This document shows positions 9,711-19,373 of a stretch of 64,000 nucleotides of DNA, piece by piece. The position numbers were made by a program, and so were the translations under genes. The notes under the pieces were generated by a model. It was not told the DNA's origin. It saw only the letters and a program-made list of their open reading frames with translations, and ran no database searches. The stretch covers positions 186,001-250,000 of the forward strand of contig NZ_JACHXO010000008.1 of the NCBI RefSeq assembly GCF_014192155.1, given 5' to 3'. Source of the DNA: Roseateles terrae. Its GTDB lineage: Bacteria > Pseudomonadota > Gammaproteobacteria > Burkholderiales > Burkholderiaceae_C. How positions within the stretch are numbered: position 1 is the stretch's first letter; each line of letters begins with the position of its first letter.

Positions 9711-10970
9711 TCAAGGCAGGCGCAGCTCGGCCATCAGTCCGCCCGAGGGCCGATTGGTCAGGGTCAGTTCGCCGCCCTGACGCTGCGTCAATTCCCGCGC
9801 GATGTAGAGTCCGAGGCCGGCGCCCCCGGTGTGCCGGTTGCGTGAGTCTTCGAGGCGGTAGAAGGGCTCGAAGACGGCGTCCAGCTTGTCCGGCGGAATG
9901 CCCGGTCCGTGATCACAGACGTGCACCCAGGCGCCCCGGCTGTCCCGACCGGCCCGTACCTCCGCCTGACCGCCATATCGCAGCGCGTTGCCGATGAGGT
10001 TGCCCAGCACCCGGCGCAGGGCCATCGGCTGGCCTTTGGCCACGACCGGGTCGCCTTGCTCGAAGCTGACCCGCTGGCCCTGCTCGGCGAGATCGTCCAC
10101 CAGCGACTGCGCCAGCGCGCCGAGGTCCATGTCCCGCATCTCTTCGGATGCACCCGGCCCGTCACCGCGGAACAGCTCCATCACCGCATCCACCAGCGCA
10201 TTCATCTCGTGGATGTCCTCGACCGACCGGACCCGCTGCTGCTCGCCGATGTCCAGCGTCTCCAGCCGCATCCGCAGCCGGGTGAGCGGGGTGCGCAGGT
10301 CATGGGAGATCGCAGCCACCATCAGTCCGCGCTCATTGAACTGGCGCCGCAGCTGCCGCGCCATCGCATTGAACACCTGTGCCGTCTCACGGACTTCCAG
10401 CGTGCCCTGGTGTTCATCCAGCAGCGGCAGCTTGTCCTGCTTGTGCAGCGAGCTGCCGAGGGTGCGGGAGGCCCGCACGAGGTCCCGCATCGGTCGGGCC
10501 AGCCAGCGTGACGCCAGCCAGGCGGCCAGCGCCGTGACCAGCAGCCGGATGCCGTAGTCCACCATCAGGGCCTTGTTGCTGAGGCCGCGGAAGGGGCCGC
10601 GTTCCCGACCCGGGCCACCTTCCATGAATTCCGGACCCGCGCCCGGAATGGTGGGTTCCATCATCGCCGGCCCACGCGCGTCGTCGCGCCGCTCACCACG
10701 CGGGTCCGGATCGAAGCGCTGACGGTCGTGGCTGCCCGCGCCACCCGGGGGCGCGCCGATCTGTCCCATTGGCGGCAGCGTCGGCGCGACCGGCATGTGC
10801 GTGAGCGGCATGTTCCAGCCCTCCACCCACTGCACGGTGAGAATCGCCAGCACCTGCGCGGCCACCAGCGTGATCCACAGCAGCAGAAAGATCCGTCGGG
10901 CGAGCGTGTCGCCCAGGATGCGGCCGATCCAGGCCTTCAGCCCTGCACGTGGGGCCACGGGATCATTCAA
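9711..10970 (-). CDS. sensor histidine kinase (EnvZ/CpxA-like)
   Basis: 419-residue membrane sensor. TM1 is about 27-46, and a Pro/Gly/Arg-rich periplasmic loop of about 90 residues follows. TM2 is about 137-157, then a HAMP region. The dimerisation H-box AISHDLRTPLTRLRMRLE places the phosphorylated His223, the N box is LGNLIGNALRYGG, and the G boxes are DHGPGIPP and GGAGLGLYIARE. The probable start is a TTG at 10970 that overlaps the response-regulator stop as TTGA, with AGGTG 5 nt upstream. The nearest upstream ATG is out of frame. It is co-transcribed with its regulator. The signal is unknown. Confidence 0.9.
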   Translation of the reverse strand: MNDPVAPRAGLKAWIGRILGDTLARRIFLLLWITLVAAQVLAILTVQWVEGWNMPLTHMPVAPTLPPMGQIGAPPGGAGSHDRQRFDPDPRGERRDDARGPAMMEPTIPGAGPEFMEGGPGRERGPFRGLSNKALMVDYGIRLLVTALAAWLASRWLARPMRDLVRASRTLGSSLHKQDKLPLLDEHQGTLEVRETAQVFNAMARQLRRQFNERGLMVAAISHDLRTPLTRLRMRLETLDIGEQQRVRSVEDIHEMNALVDAVMELFRGDGPGASEEMRDMDLGALAQSLVDDLAEQGQRVSFEQGDPVVAKGQPMALRRVLGNLIGNALRYGGQAEVRAGRDSRGAWVHVCDHGPGIPPDKLDAVFEPFYRLEDSRNRHTGGAGLGLYIARELTQRQGGELTLTNRPSGGLMAELRLP

Positions 10971-11671
10971 GACTGCACCTGGGCATCAAACAGGTAGCCC
11001 TCGCCGCGCATGGTGCGGATCAGGCGGGGCTCCTTGGGCGAATCGCCCAGCTTCTGGCGCAGGCGCGAGATGGTCAGATCGACGCTGCGGTCGTTGACCT
11101 CCACCCCGGGCGCCCGGGTGAGCTCGATCAATTGCTCGCGGGAGAGCACCCGCCCCGGCCGCTCCACCAGCGCGGTCAGCATGCGGTATTCCGCGCTGGA
11201 CAGCGGCACGACCACCTGCTGCGGCGACACCAGCTGACGCAGCAGCCGGTCAAAGCTCCAGCCTTCGAAGCGGAATTCCCGGCGGGTCTGAGCGTCGCTC
11301 TCGCCCCGCTTGGCCCGGCGTCGGATGGCGTGGATGCGCGCCACCAGCTCGCGCGGCTCAAAGGGCTTGGCGAGGTAGTCGTCGGCGCCCATCTCCAGGC
11401 CCAGCACCCGGCTGATCGGATCGCCGTGGGCGGTGAGCATGATCACCGGCACGCTGGCGTGATGCTGCTGGATCCACTGACACAGGCTCAGGCCGTTTTC
11501 ATCCGGCAGCATCAGGTCGAGCACCACCACATCAAACACCTGCGCCGCCATCAGCCGACGCATTTCGCGGCCATCGGCCGCGGCACTCACCGTGACGCCA
11601 AACTTCTGCAGATAGTCCTGCAGGGACGCACGGATCTCTGCATCGTCATCGACCACCAGACAACGGGTCAT
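10967..11671 (-). CDS. OmpR-family response regulator
   Basis: 234 residues from the ATG at 11671, chosen because GGAGGAACG sits immediately upstream and the receiver domain begins at once (MTRCLVVDDDAEIRASLQDY). Phospho-acceptor Asp52 is in VVLDLMLPDENG and the switch Lys102 in DYLAKPFEP. The C-terminal winged helix has SSAEYRMLTALVERPGRVLS and ends with the wing RTMRGEGYLF. It forms a two-component pair with the kinase that overlaps its stop by 4 nt. The regulon is unknown. The frame runs open another 66 codons upstream, but that part is low-complexity and unlike the family. Confidence 0.93.
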   Translation of the reverse strand: MTRCLVVDDDAEIRASLQDYLQKFGVTVSAAADGREMRRLMAAQVFDVVVLDLMLPDENGLSLCQWIQQHHASVPVIMLTAHGDPISRVLGLEMGADDYLAKPFEPRELVARIHAIRRRAKRGESDAQTRREFRFEGWSFDRLLRQLVSPQQVVVPLSSAEYRMLTALVERPGRVLSREQLIELTRAPGVEVNDRSVDLTISRLRQKLGDSPKEPRLIRTMRGEGYLFDAQVQS

Positions 11672-11865
11672 TCGTTCCTCCACCAGAGGCGCCGGCCGTG
11701 AGGCCGGTGCGTCGCCGCACGATACACGACCGGCAGGCAGGGCGGGAGGGCAGGGCGGCCGTGGCGCGGCGGCGTCGTGACGTCGGTCGCGATCCCGGTC
11801 GTGGCTGCTGTCGCGAGGCGTGCCGACGTCGGCCGGTGGCCAGGCGGAGGGAAACGGAGGATGCG

Positions 11866-12825
11866 TCACGCGGAGATTCCGACGGTCAGGGTGGCGGCAT
11901 AACCGGCCGTGGTGCTCCCGGTGACGGTGGCCAGCTGGGTGCTATAGCCGTCGCTGAAGATGTTGTCGGTGGCGAAGCTCATCTGGTTGAAGTTGGTCAG
12001 GCTGCTGCTGTAGGTGGACAGCGCATAAACGGCAGCGCACACCTCGGTCGGGAAGGCGATCTGGGACGTCTTGACCTTGTTTGAATACGAGGTGGCCGCA
12101 GTGACGCTGGGATAGACCTCGAAATGCATGTGGGGCATGCGGCCCGAGTAGCAGCCGGGGACGATGGTGGTGAAGGTGACGGTGCCGTCGCTGCCGGTGA
12201 CCTGCACGCCGCGCAGGTAGTTCTCGCCGGTGATGCCGCTGCTGTAGAGCGAATAGCGGCCCAGGCGGTCGCAGTGCCAGAGATAGATGGCGTAGCCGGA
12301 GAGGTCGGCACAGCTGTTGGCCGCGTTGACCAGGGTGAGGGTGACGGTCAGCACCACGCCGTCCGCCGTGCCGCTGGCGGAGGCGACACTGCTGCGGATG
12401 TCGCTGCGCACGATGCCGGAGAGGGCCAGCGCATTGACCACGCCGCTGCTGGTGCTATTGGAGCCGTCGCCGGGGTAGGGGCCGGCCGTCTCTTCGGGAA
12501 TGACGCTGCAGGTGGCGGTGCCCGATGAACCGCTGCTGCCGCTGCTGCCGCTGCCCGAGCTTCCGGAACTGCTCGATCCACTGGAGGAACTGCTGCTGCT
12601 GCTGTCGTCCGAGCCGCCGCCGCCGCATCCGATCAGCGGCAGCGCGCCCAGTCCTGCCACACCCGCCAGCAGGCCCAGCGCGCGACGGCGCTGCTGCTGC
12701 CGCGTCATCACCGTCAGGTCGTGGGCCAGACCGAGATGATGGTCGTGGCCGTGGCCACCGTGAGCATCTTCATGAGCGGTGGCCGCGAGCGCGGAAGGGC
12801 GGAAGTCGGGTCGGCAAAGAGGCAT
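11866..12825 (-). CDS. exported intradiol ring-cleavage dioxygenase-like protein
   Basis: 319 residues. The N-terminus contains a His-rich stretch (GGHGHDHHLGLAHD), then QQQRRRALGLLAGVAGLGA ending at LIGC (Cys67), which reads as a twin-arginine-like or lipoprotein signal. A Ser/Gly-rich linker follows. The catalytic-like domain begins CSVIPEETAGPYPGDGSN. It contains WHCDRLGRYSLYS, then PGCYSGR and PHMHFEVY, matching the Tyr-Tyr-His-His iron-ligand pattern of protocatechuate and catechol 1,2-dioxygenases. Unlike the classical cytosolic enzymes it appears to be exported. The substrate is unknown. The start has GGAG about 8 nt upstream. A short unassigned gap of 160 bases separates it from msbA. 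Confidence 0.85.
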   Translation of the reverse strand: MPLCRPDFRPSALAATAHEDAHGGHGHDHHLGLAHDLTVMTRQQQRRRALGLLAGVAGLGALPLIGCGGGGSDDSSSSSSSSGSSSSGSSGSGSSGSSGSSGTATCSVIPEETAGPYPGDGSNSTSSGVVNALALSGIVRSDIRSSVASASGTADGVVLTVTLTLVNAANSCADLSGYAIYLWHCDRLGRYSLYSSGITGENYLRGVQVTGSDGTVTFTTIVPGCYSGRMPHMHFEVYPSVTAATSYSNKVKTSQIAFPTEVCAAVYALSTYSSSLTNFNQMSFATDNIFSDGYSTQLATVTGSTTAGYAATLTVGISA

Positions 12826-12985
12826 GAGGAACTCCGTCGAAGGGAGTCCTCATTGGAGCGACGCAGAATGTCGGCGACTTAGCCAGTTTGTGTCAGCGCC
12901 GAAACATGCCGGGACGCACGCCGCATCGCCGCATGGACGCCAGGTCTCCTGGCCACCCGGTCGGCACCGGGTCTTTGCAACGGCC

Positions 12986-14761
12986 TCAGTGCTGCACCTG
13001 CACCATGCTGGCATAGGTGCCGCCAGCGGCGAGCAGTTCGTCGTGGCTGCCGCGTTCGATGACCTGGCCGTCGGCCATCACCTGGATGATGTCCGCCCGG
13101 CGGATGGTGGAGAGGCGGTGGGCAATGACGATCAGCGTCTTGCGACCCTGCCATTGCTCCAGCGCCTGCTGCACCGCCCGTTCGCTTTCCGTATCCAGGG
13201 CGGAGGTGGCTTCGTCGAAGATCCAGACCGGCGCGTCCTTGTAGAGCGCGCGCGCAATCGCCACCCGCTGGCGCTGGCCGCCGGAGAGCTTGCTGCCGTT
13301 GGCGCCGATGTTGGTGTCCAGCCCTTCCGGCAGGCCCTGCACAAAGTCCCACAGCGCCGCGGCGCGCAGCACCTGTTCCAGCTTGGCGTCGTCGCGCGGC
13401 TGGGCATAGGCGATGTTGTCGGCCACCGAACTGTCGAACAGTACGATGTCCTGCGACACCACCGCAAACTGCCGGCGCAGATTGGCCTTGGTCAGCTCGT
13501 CGATCGGCACGCCGTCAAACAGCACACGACCGCCGTCCGGATGCTCGAAGCCCAGCAGCAGGCTGACCACCGAGGTCTTGCCGGCGCCTGAGCTGCCCAC
13601 CAGTGCGGTGGTGCGGCCGGCGGGAATCTCAAGGTCGAGCCCGCGCAGCGCATCGCGGTTGGCGCCGGGGTAACGCAGGGTCACCTTCTCCAGCTGGATG
13701 TGGCCGCGGCCGTCGTGGATCTCCCGGGTGCCGGTGTCCCGTTCGGCGGGCAGGTCCAGCATGCCCATGCAGCCGCGGGCGATCACCAGTGCATTGGTGA
13801 TGGGCTGCATGACGTCGCTCAGGTGACGCAGGCGGGAGCTCATCAGCAGCAGGGCGGTGACGAAGCCGGCGAACTCACCCACGCCGGTGCCGGTCTGCCG
13901 CGCCTGCAGCAGCGCCAGGCTGACGATGATCGAAATCCCGACGCTGGCCATCAGCTGCGACAGGGGTTGGGCCAGGGCATTGGCGGCGGCGGTCTTGAGG
14001 GCACTGCGCTGCACCTCACGGGCACGCTCGGCAAACCGGGCGCGCTCATGGTCGGCCGCATCGAAGCTGCGCACCACGCGCCAGGCGCGGGTCACGTCCT
14101 CAATCACCGTCACCAGCCGCAGTTGTGAGTCGTAGGCCCAGCTGCCCATGCGGCGCACCCGGCGGTTGACCTTGCGAACGACAAAAGCCAGACCGGGCAC
14201 GGTGATCAACGACAGCAGGGTCAGCTTCCAGTTCAGGAAGAACAGATAGCCCATCAGCGTAATGGCCGGGAGCCCGTCCCGCAGGATGGTCACCAGCGAG
14301 CCGGCCACCAGGCCGACCACCTGCTGCGGATCACTCACCACCTTGCTCACGGCGGTGGCGGGCTGCAGGTTGGTATAGACGCGGGCGTCGGCGTGCAGCA
14401 GTGTCTGCAGCAGGGCGGCGCGGATGTCCATCACGGTGCGGGAGATGGTCCAGTTCAGCAGGTACTGGCCGCAGAAGCTGAACAGGCCGCGCAGCGCGAA
14501 CAGGCCGATCAGGGTGACCGGCACCATCCAGATGGGGAAGCTGTACTGGGTGGTGCCCACCGCGCCGGTCTTGGGATTGAAACCCTCACCCAGCGCGAAG
14601 TTGATCAGGTTGGGGATCAGCGGTTCGGTGGCGGCCACCAGCAGGTAGGAGAGCACCGTCAGGAACAGCCCCACACGGTGGGGCTTCATGAAGCGCCACA
14701 GACGACTGGCCGTCGGGCCCAGCGGTTCAAGCGGGGTGGAAGCGGAGGGAGCTGCGCTCAT
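12986..14761 (-). CDS. msbA: lipid A export ABC transporter (MsbA-like)
   Basis: 591-residue half-transporter from the ATG at 14761. Residues 20-335 form the six-helix exporter domain. The ATPase domain has Walker A GSSGAGKTS (389-397), signature LSGGQRQRVAIAR (492-504) and Walker B VWIFDEATSALD. MsbA flips lipid A-core across the inner membrane. Position next to a glycosyltransferase cluster supports a lipid or glycan role, but other ABCB-type lipid exporters look similar. A longer start at 14800 adds 13 Arg-rich residues and is less likely. Confidence 0.9.
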   Translation of the reverse strand: MSAAPSASTPLEPLGPTASRLWRFMKPHRVGLFLTVLSYLLVAATEPLIPNLINFALGEGFNPKTGAVGTTQYSFPIWMVPVTLIGLFALRGLFSFCGQYLLNWTISRTVMDIRAALLQTLLHADARVYTNLQPATAVSKVVSDPQQVVGLVAGSLVTILRDGLPAITLMGYLFFLNWKLTLLSLITVPGLAFVVRKVNRRVRRMGSWAYDSQLRLVTVIEDVTRAWRVVRSFDAADHERARFAERAREVQRSALKTAAANALAQPLSQLMASVGISIIVSLALLQARQTGTGVGEFAGFVTALLLMSSRLRHLSDVMQPITNALVIARGCMGMLDLPAERDTGTREIHDGRGHIQLEKVTLRYPGANRDALRGLDLEIPAGRTTALVGSSGAGKTSVVSLLLGFEHPDGGRVLFDGVPIDELTKANLRRQFAVVSQDIVLFDSSVADNIAYAQPRDDAKLEQVLRAAALWDFVQGLPEGLDTNIGANGSKLSGGQRQRVAIARALYKDAPVWIFDEATSALDTESERAVQQALEQWQGRKTLIVIAHRLSTIRRADIIQVMADGQVIERGSHDELLAAGGTYASMVQVQH

Positions 14762-14935
14762 GGATGCAGGGCGGCGGACGCGCGAAGGCCGCGTCCGCAA
14801 AAAGGCGAAAAACGGATTGTGCCCGGAATCGGGACGACCCTGCGGGCCACCCGGGGCGGGGCGTGGAGCCGTGCGCTGAGCTGGCGGCCAATGCAGCCTT
14901 GACGCCGCCCGGCGGGCAGCGTGTCAGGCCGCGCC

Positions 14936-16069
14936 TCAGTTCGGCGACGCCTGGCCGCCGCCGCCGTCGCCGTCGCGAGTCTCGAGCAGGTCGTGAGCGG
15001 TTTTCAGCGCGGCCGCCACGATCTGGTCCATGTTGTAGTAACGGTACTGGGCCAGCCGACCAACGAAGGTCACGCCTTGCGCCGCTTCCGCCAGGGCGGC
15101 GTAACGCTTGAACAGCGCTTCATTTTCCGGCCGTGGCACCGGGTAATACGGATCGCCCTCGGCCTGGGGGAACTCCCGCACGATGGACGTGCCGGCATGC
15201 TGCTCGCCGGTCAGGTGCTTGAATTCGGTGATGCGGGTGTACTCGTGGTCATTCGGATAGTTCACCGTGCCCACCGTCTGGTACTGCTCGGTGTCCGGCA
15301 GATGCTGATGGTCAAAGCGCAGGCTCCGGTAGGGCAGCGGGCCATAGCAATGATCGAAGAAGGCGTCGATCGGGCCGGTGTAGATGATGTGGCTGCCGGC
15401 GAAGTCGCCGCGCACCGCCTTGAAGTCCACACCGGTGCGCACGGTGATGCCGGGATGGTCCAGCATGCGCTCGAACATGGCGGTGTAGCCGTCGGCGGGC
15501 ATGAACTGGTAGGTGTCGGCGAAGTAGCGGTCGTCGTCGTTGCTGCGGGTGGGAATGCGGGCCGCCACGCCGGCGGAGAGCTGGGACAGGTCCAGTCCCC
15601 ACTGCTTGCGGGTGTAGCCGCGGAAGAACTTGTCACACAGGTCGCGGCCGACGCTGTTGAGCACCACGTCCTCGCTGGTCTGCAGCGGCTCGCGGGGCTC
15701 TCGGACGGTGTCCAGGTAGCCCTGCACCTCGTCTTCGGTCAGGGAGAGACCGTAGAGCTGATTGATGGTGGTGCGGTTGATGGGGATGGGCAGCAGCTGC
15801 TCCCCGACCTGCGCCAGCACCCGGTGTTCGTAGAAGCGCCAGGTGGTGAAGCGGGAGAGGTACTCCATCACCTTCTTGGCATTGGTGTGGAAGATGTGCG
15901 GACCGTAAGGGTGGATCAGCACGCCATTCGCGTCCCGCTCGTCGTAGGCATTCCCGCCGATGTGGGGGCGCTTGTCGATGAGGTGGACGGTCTTGCCGGC
16001 ATCCGCCAGCACGCGGGCACAGACGGAGCCGGCATAACCGGCGCCCACGATGAGGAAGTCTGGGGTCAT
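14936..16069 (-). CDS. glf: UDP-galactopyranose mutase
   Basis: 377 residues from the ATG at 16069. The N-terminus MTPDFLIVGAGYAGSVCARV is the FAD-binding GxGxxG fold. HIGGNAYDERDANGVLIHPY, GPHIFHTN and WRFYEHRV are diagnostic of Glf, as is GYTRKQWGLDLSQL with the flavin-site Trp. It converts UDP-galactopyranose to UDP-galactofuranose, the donor for Galf units in LPS O-antigen or capsule. It begins a surface glycan cluster and is divergent from the GT4 gene across about 175 bases that should hold both promoters. Confidence 0.95.
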   Translation of the reverse strand: MTPDFLIVGAGYAGSVCARVLADAGKTVHLIDKRPHIGGNAYDERDANGVLIHPYGPHIFHTNAKKVMEYLSRFTTWRFYEHRVLAQVGEQLLPIPINRTTINQLYGLSLTEDEVQGYLDTVREPREPLQTSEDVVLNSVGRDLCDKFFRGYTRKQWGLDLSQLSAGVAARIPTRSNDDDRYFADTYQFMPADGYTAMFERMLDHPGITVRTGVDFKAVRGDFAGSHIIYTGPIDAFFDHCYGPLPYRSLRFDHQHLPDTEQYQTVGTVNYPNDHEYTRITEFKHLTGEQHAGTSIVREFPQAEGDPYYPVPRPENEALFKRYAALAEAAQGVTFVGRLAQYRYYNMDQIVAAALKTAHDLLETRDGDGGGGQASPN

Positions 16070-16244
16070 GGAGGGTCTGCGGATCGTTGTTGTGACGGGG
16101 CTGGCTGAGATTGTGCGCCAAGCCTGCACCGGCAAGGGGCGGGCCGGGTCGGGGTGAACGAGGGGTCGTGAGCGCAGGACAGGGGACTCGGACAGGGGCT
16201 TGAGGGGACGTTGGGAAAGGTCAAGCCTCCGATACACTGTTTCC

Positions 16245-17387
16245 ATGACCGTTCCCGCTTCGGGCGCGCCCGCGGGTGGGACCCGCCGCGTGCTGCATTT
16301 CGTCACCGGCGGCTTTTCCGGCGCCACCCAGGTTGCCGTGGAGCTGTGTCTGTCCCAGCAGAAGGCGGGACGGCTACAGCCCATCCTCGTGCTGCGCCAG
16401 AAGCGCACCACCGATCCGGCCAAAGTCCAGGCTCTGCGCGACCAAGGGCTGGAGGTTCATCTCGTGCCCGGCTGGGCCCACTTCGCCACCGTCTCGGCGC
16501 TGCGTCGGCTGTGTCTTGCACTGCGGCCGGACGTGATGATGGCCCATGGATTCCCCGAGCATCTGCTGGGCCGGGAAGCGGCGCTGGAAGCCGGTGTGCC
16601 GGTCATCGTGCAGGTGGAGCACAGCGCCCGGGAACGGTATCGATTCTTCTCGCTTGCCCAGGCCCGGCGGCTGGCCGCGCGCAGCTCCAAGCTGGTGGGC
16701 GTGTCCGAAGGCGTGCGGCAGCGGCTGGTGTCGCTGGGCATGCCGGAAGAACTCACTCTGGCGATTCCCAACGGCATCCGCCTGGCCCGGTTTGCCGAGG
16801 CGGATGCGCATCCGCATGCGCAGCGGGAGGCCGGCATCGTCATGTCCGCGCGCTTCGCCCGGCAGAAGGACCAGCCAACGCTGATCCGCGCCATTGCGCT
16901 GCTGGCGGAACGGGGGCTGCGGCCGCCGGTGTACCTGGCCGGCAGTGGTCATCCGCTCTACATGGGCCAGTCCGAGCGGCTGGTGAAGCGCCTGGGGCTG
17001 GAGGGGCAGGTGCGCTTTCTGGGCTATCACAAGGAGATGCCCAGGCTCTTGATGAGCCAACGCATCTTCGTGCTCAGCACCCACTGGGAGGGCATGCCGC
17101 TGGCGCTGCTGGAAGGCATGGCGGCGGGCTGCGCCTGTGTGGCGTCCCTGGTGCCGGGCGTGGAGGGCGTGCTGGAGGCGGGCAAGACCGGGTTGCTGAC
17201 GCCTGAGGGCGATGCGCGGGCGATGGCCGATGCGCTGGAGCAGTTGCTGCGGGATGAAGCGCTGGCCCAGCGGCTGGGGCAGGCGGCGCGACAGCGTGCC
17301 ATCGAGGAGCACAGCGTCGAGCTGATGATGCAGCGGTATGAAGATCTGGTGATGAGCCTGCCGCCGTTGCCGTCGGCGCGGCGCTGA
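16245..17387 (+). CDS. glycosyltransferase family 4
   Basis: 380 residues from the ATG at 16245. An N-terminal Rossmann region begins RRVLHFVTGGFSGATQVAVE. The C-terminal GT4 nucleotide-sugar domain has VMSARFARQKDQPTLIRAIA, LAGSGHPLYMGQ, then LSTHWEGMPLALLEGMAAG with the E-x7-E signature. It is a retaining, GT-B-fold, cytosolic or membrane-associated enzyme. The cluster context predicts a role in LPS core or O-antigen assembly. Donor and acceptor are unknown. It converges with the GT2 gene. Confidence 0.9.
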   Translation: MTVPASGAPAGGTRRVLHFVTGGFSGATQVAVELCLSQQKAGRLQPILVLRQKRTTDPAKVQALRDQGLEVHLVPGWAHFATVSALRRLCLALRPDVMMAHGFPEHLLGREAALEAGVPVIVQVEHSARERYRFFSLAQARRLAARSSKLVGVSEGVRQRLVSLGMPEELTLAIPNGIRLARFAEADAHPHAQREAGIVMSARFARQKDQPTLIRAIALLAERGLRPPVYLAGSGHPLYMGQSERLVKRLGLEGQVRFLGYHKEMPRLLMSQRIFVLSTHWEGMPLALLEGMAAGCACVASLVPGVEGVLEAGKTGLLTPEGDARAMADALEQLLRDEALAQRLGQAARQRAIEEHSVELMMQRYEDLVMSLPPLPSARR

Positions 17388-17432
17388 TCGGAGGGGCCGG
17401 TCACGCAGTCGCGCCCGGCGTGAGGACGGCCT

Positions 17433-18521
17433 TCAACGAGGAGGCGTCTGCGCGCGGCCCAGCCACCGCTCCAGACGCCAGGCGCGCAGCCACCAGCCAC
17501 GACGGCGATAGCCGGTCAGCAGGGCATCCAGAGGCATCGGCAACTGTGCCAGCATCAGGTCGCGGTACTCGTCGATCCATGCCGGCGCCCGCGCCGGATC
17601 GAATCGCCACATCATGCGCGAGGCACCGATGAACTTGCGCGCCACCGTGTTGGCCCAGGCGAAACACGCCTCGGCACTCAGCCGCTGCGGGCTGCGCTCG
17701 CCCGCTCGGGTCGACTCAGCCGCTTCCTTCAGGCCCGTCATGGCCCACGCCAGATCACCGGCCTTGTCGGGATTGAGCGTGTGCATGATGGACCCGGCCC
17801 GCTGGCGGTAAGCCACCCAGACCTCCGGTTCGTACCAGAGGTCCGGCGCACGCAAGGCGATGAAGGGCAGCAGGTGCATGTCCTCGAAATGCCGGCCCGC
17901 CGGAAAGCGCAGGTCGCTGCCCCACAGGTCCCGCCGGGCAATCTTGGACCACGGGTGCATCTGGCCGCCGCGGAAGGTGCCGCCCATGATGACGCTCGGA
18001 TCCGTGATGCGCTGGCGTACCGGACCCTTGAAGGTGCTTTTTCGCGGATGGCCGCGCAGGCGGTGCTTGAGCTTGGGGGCCTCCCGGATCATGCGGTAGT
18101 CACACATCACCAGCGACGGCGTGTGCTGGTCGATGATGGCGCGCAGGCGGGGCACGGCGCCGGGCATCAGCCAGTCGTCGGCATCGAGGAACCAGAAGTA
18201 ATCGCCACGGGCGTTGTCGAGCAGCGTGTTGCGGGTGACCGAGACGCCCTGGTTGCGTTCATGGAAGAGGCAGCGCACACGCGCGTCTTCCAGCGCGAGC
18301 TGGCGCATCAGCGCGGGCGTGCCGTCGGTGGAGCAGTCGTCCACGATCAACACTTCCACCTGGGCCGCTGACTGCGTGGCCGACCGCGCATCCGACCCCG
18401 CTTCCGCCAGCGCGTCCGCTTGAGACAGCGCCGACGCCACGCTCTCGCGCAGATAGCCCTGCACGTTGTAGGCGGGGATCAGAAAACTGAGCCAGGGACG
18501 CGACATCGGCGACCCGCTCAT
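17433..18521 (-). CDS. glycosyltransferase family 2
   Basis: About 362 residues. SRPWLSFLIPAYNVQGYLRE opens the GT-A fold, VLIVDDCSTDGTPALM is the nucleotide-binding region, and YFWFLDADDWLMPGAVPRL holds the DxD metal motif. The start ATG at 18521 overlaps the upstream stop as ATGA, so translation is coupled to the gene before it; an ATG at 18506 is also possible. The function is transfer of an activated sugar to a surface glycan. The sugar is unknown. Confidence 0.88.
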   Translation of the reverse strand: MSGSPMSRPWLSFLIPAYNVQGYLRESVASALSQADALAEAGSDARSATQSAAQVEVLIVDDCSTDGTPALMRQLALEDARVRCLFHERNQGVSVTRNTLLDNARGDYFWFLDADDWLMPGAVPRLRAIIDQHTPSLVMCDYRMIREAPKLKHRLRGHPRKSTFKGPVRQRITDPSVIMGGTFRGGQMHPWSKIARRDLWGSDLRFPAGRHFEDMHLLPFIALRAPDLWYEPEVWVAYRQRAGSIMHTLNPDKAGDLAWAMTGLKEAAESTRAGERSPQRLSAEACFAWANTVARKFIGASRMMWRFDPARAPAWIDEYRDLMLAQLPMPLDALLTGYRRRGWWLRAWRLERWLGRAQTPPR

Positions 18522-19276
18522 TCCCGCCAGTGATCGGCGATCCAGGGCGCCGGCAGCGGACGCCGCCAGTTGCCATTGCTGCGTCCGGCCAGCGCGTCTG
18601 GCGGATTCATCACGCCGTGGAAGATCAGGATGCGGGCGCCCGCCGGAATGCGGGGCGCCTGCCAGTAGTTCAGCGGCCAGCGCGGAATGCAGTGGTACTT
18701 GAAGCTGGCGCACCAGCGCGCGTCCCAGTATTGCAGCTGCCCCTTGCGATGGATCTCATCGGAGAGGTAGGCCTGCTCATTGCGGAAGGTCTGCCGGATG
18801 GATTCGAACTCGCGTCGGAACTTGGCCAGCACGTCGGCGTGAGCGCCCAGGGTGAAGCGGTAGACCGACGAATTGCCGGTGATGCGCCAGGGGCGTTTCC
18901 AGTCGTGAATGATCAGGAATTCACCGGGCACTTCGAAGAACGGGGTGATGTCGTCCACGATCACCACGTCCAGGTCCAGGAAGAGGGCGGTGCCGCGCAG
19001 TCCGTGCAGGTCGGCCTCGAAGGTGGTCAGCTTGGTCCAGCCGCGTTCGGGGATGCCTTCGGGCAGCGCCAGCGCGGGAATCGGCAGGCATTGCACCTCG
19101 GACCGGATGCCTTCGCTGCGGTCGGTCAGGCAGACGAACCGGAAGTCCCCGCGCAGGTGACGACGCACCATGGCATAGAGCCGGTTGACGTATTCGGGGC
19201 CGTACTTCGTGCCCCACTTCATGCAGAGGATGACGCGGTCGGCGTCGGCGTCGGTGGGGGCGGGGCTCGTCGACAT
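18518..19276 (-). CDS. probable glycosyltransferase (DxD type)
   Basis: 252 residues. VILCMKWGTKYGPEYVNRLY is the typical start of a small glycosyltransferase family found in polysaccharide clusters. TALFLDLDVVIVDDITPFFE supplies the DxD-like metal site (DLDVV). No transmembrane segment or signal is seen. It is co-translated with the GT2 gene by a 4-nt overlap, which supports action on the same glycan. I cannot place it in a numbered GT family with confidence. Confidence 0.8.
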   Translation of the reverse strand: MSTSPAPTDADADRVILCMKWGTKYGPEYVNRLYAMVRRHLRGDFRFVCLTDRSEGIRSEVQCLPIPALALPEGIPERGWTKLTTFEADLHGLRGTALFLDLDVVIVDDITPFFEVPGEFLIIHDWKRPWRITGNSSVYRFTLGAHADVLAKFRREFESIRQTFRNEQAYLSDEIHRKGQLQYWDARWCASFKYHCIPRWPLNYWQAPRIPAGARILIFHGVMNPPDALAGRSNGNWRRPLPAPWIADHWRE

Positions 19277-19373
19277 GGCGGGATGCGGGGCTGAAATCGA
19301 TGCGGAAGCGGGGCGGACGGGAGGGGTCAGCAGGCGTCGTGGAGGGATGGGGCGCTCAGGCGGGCGGACCCGT

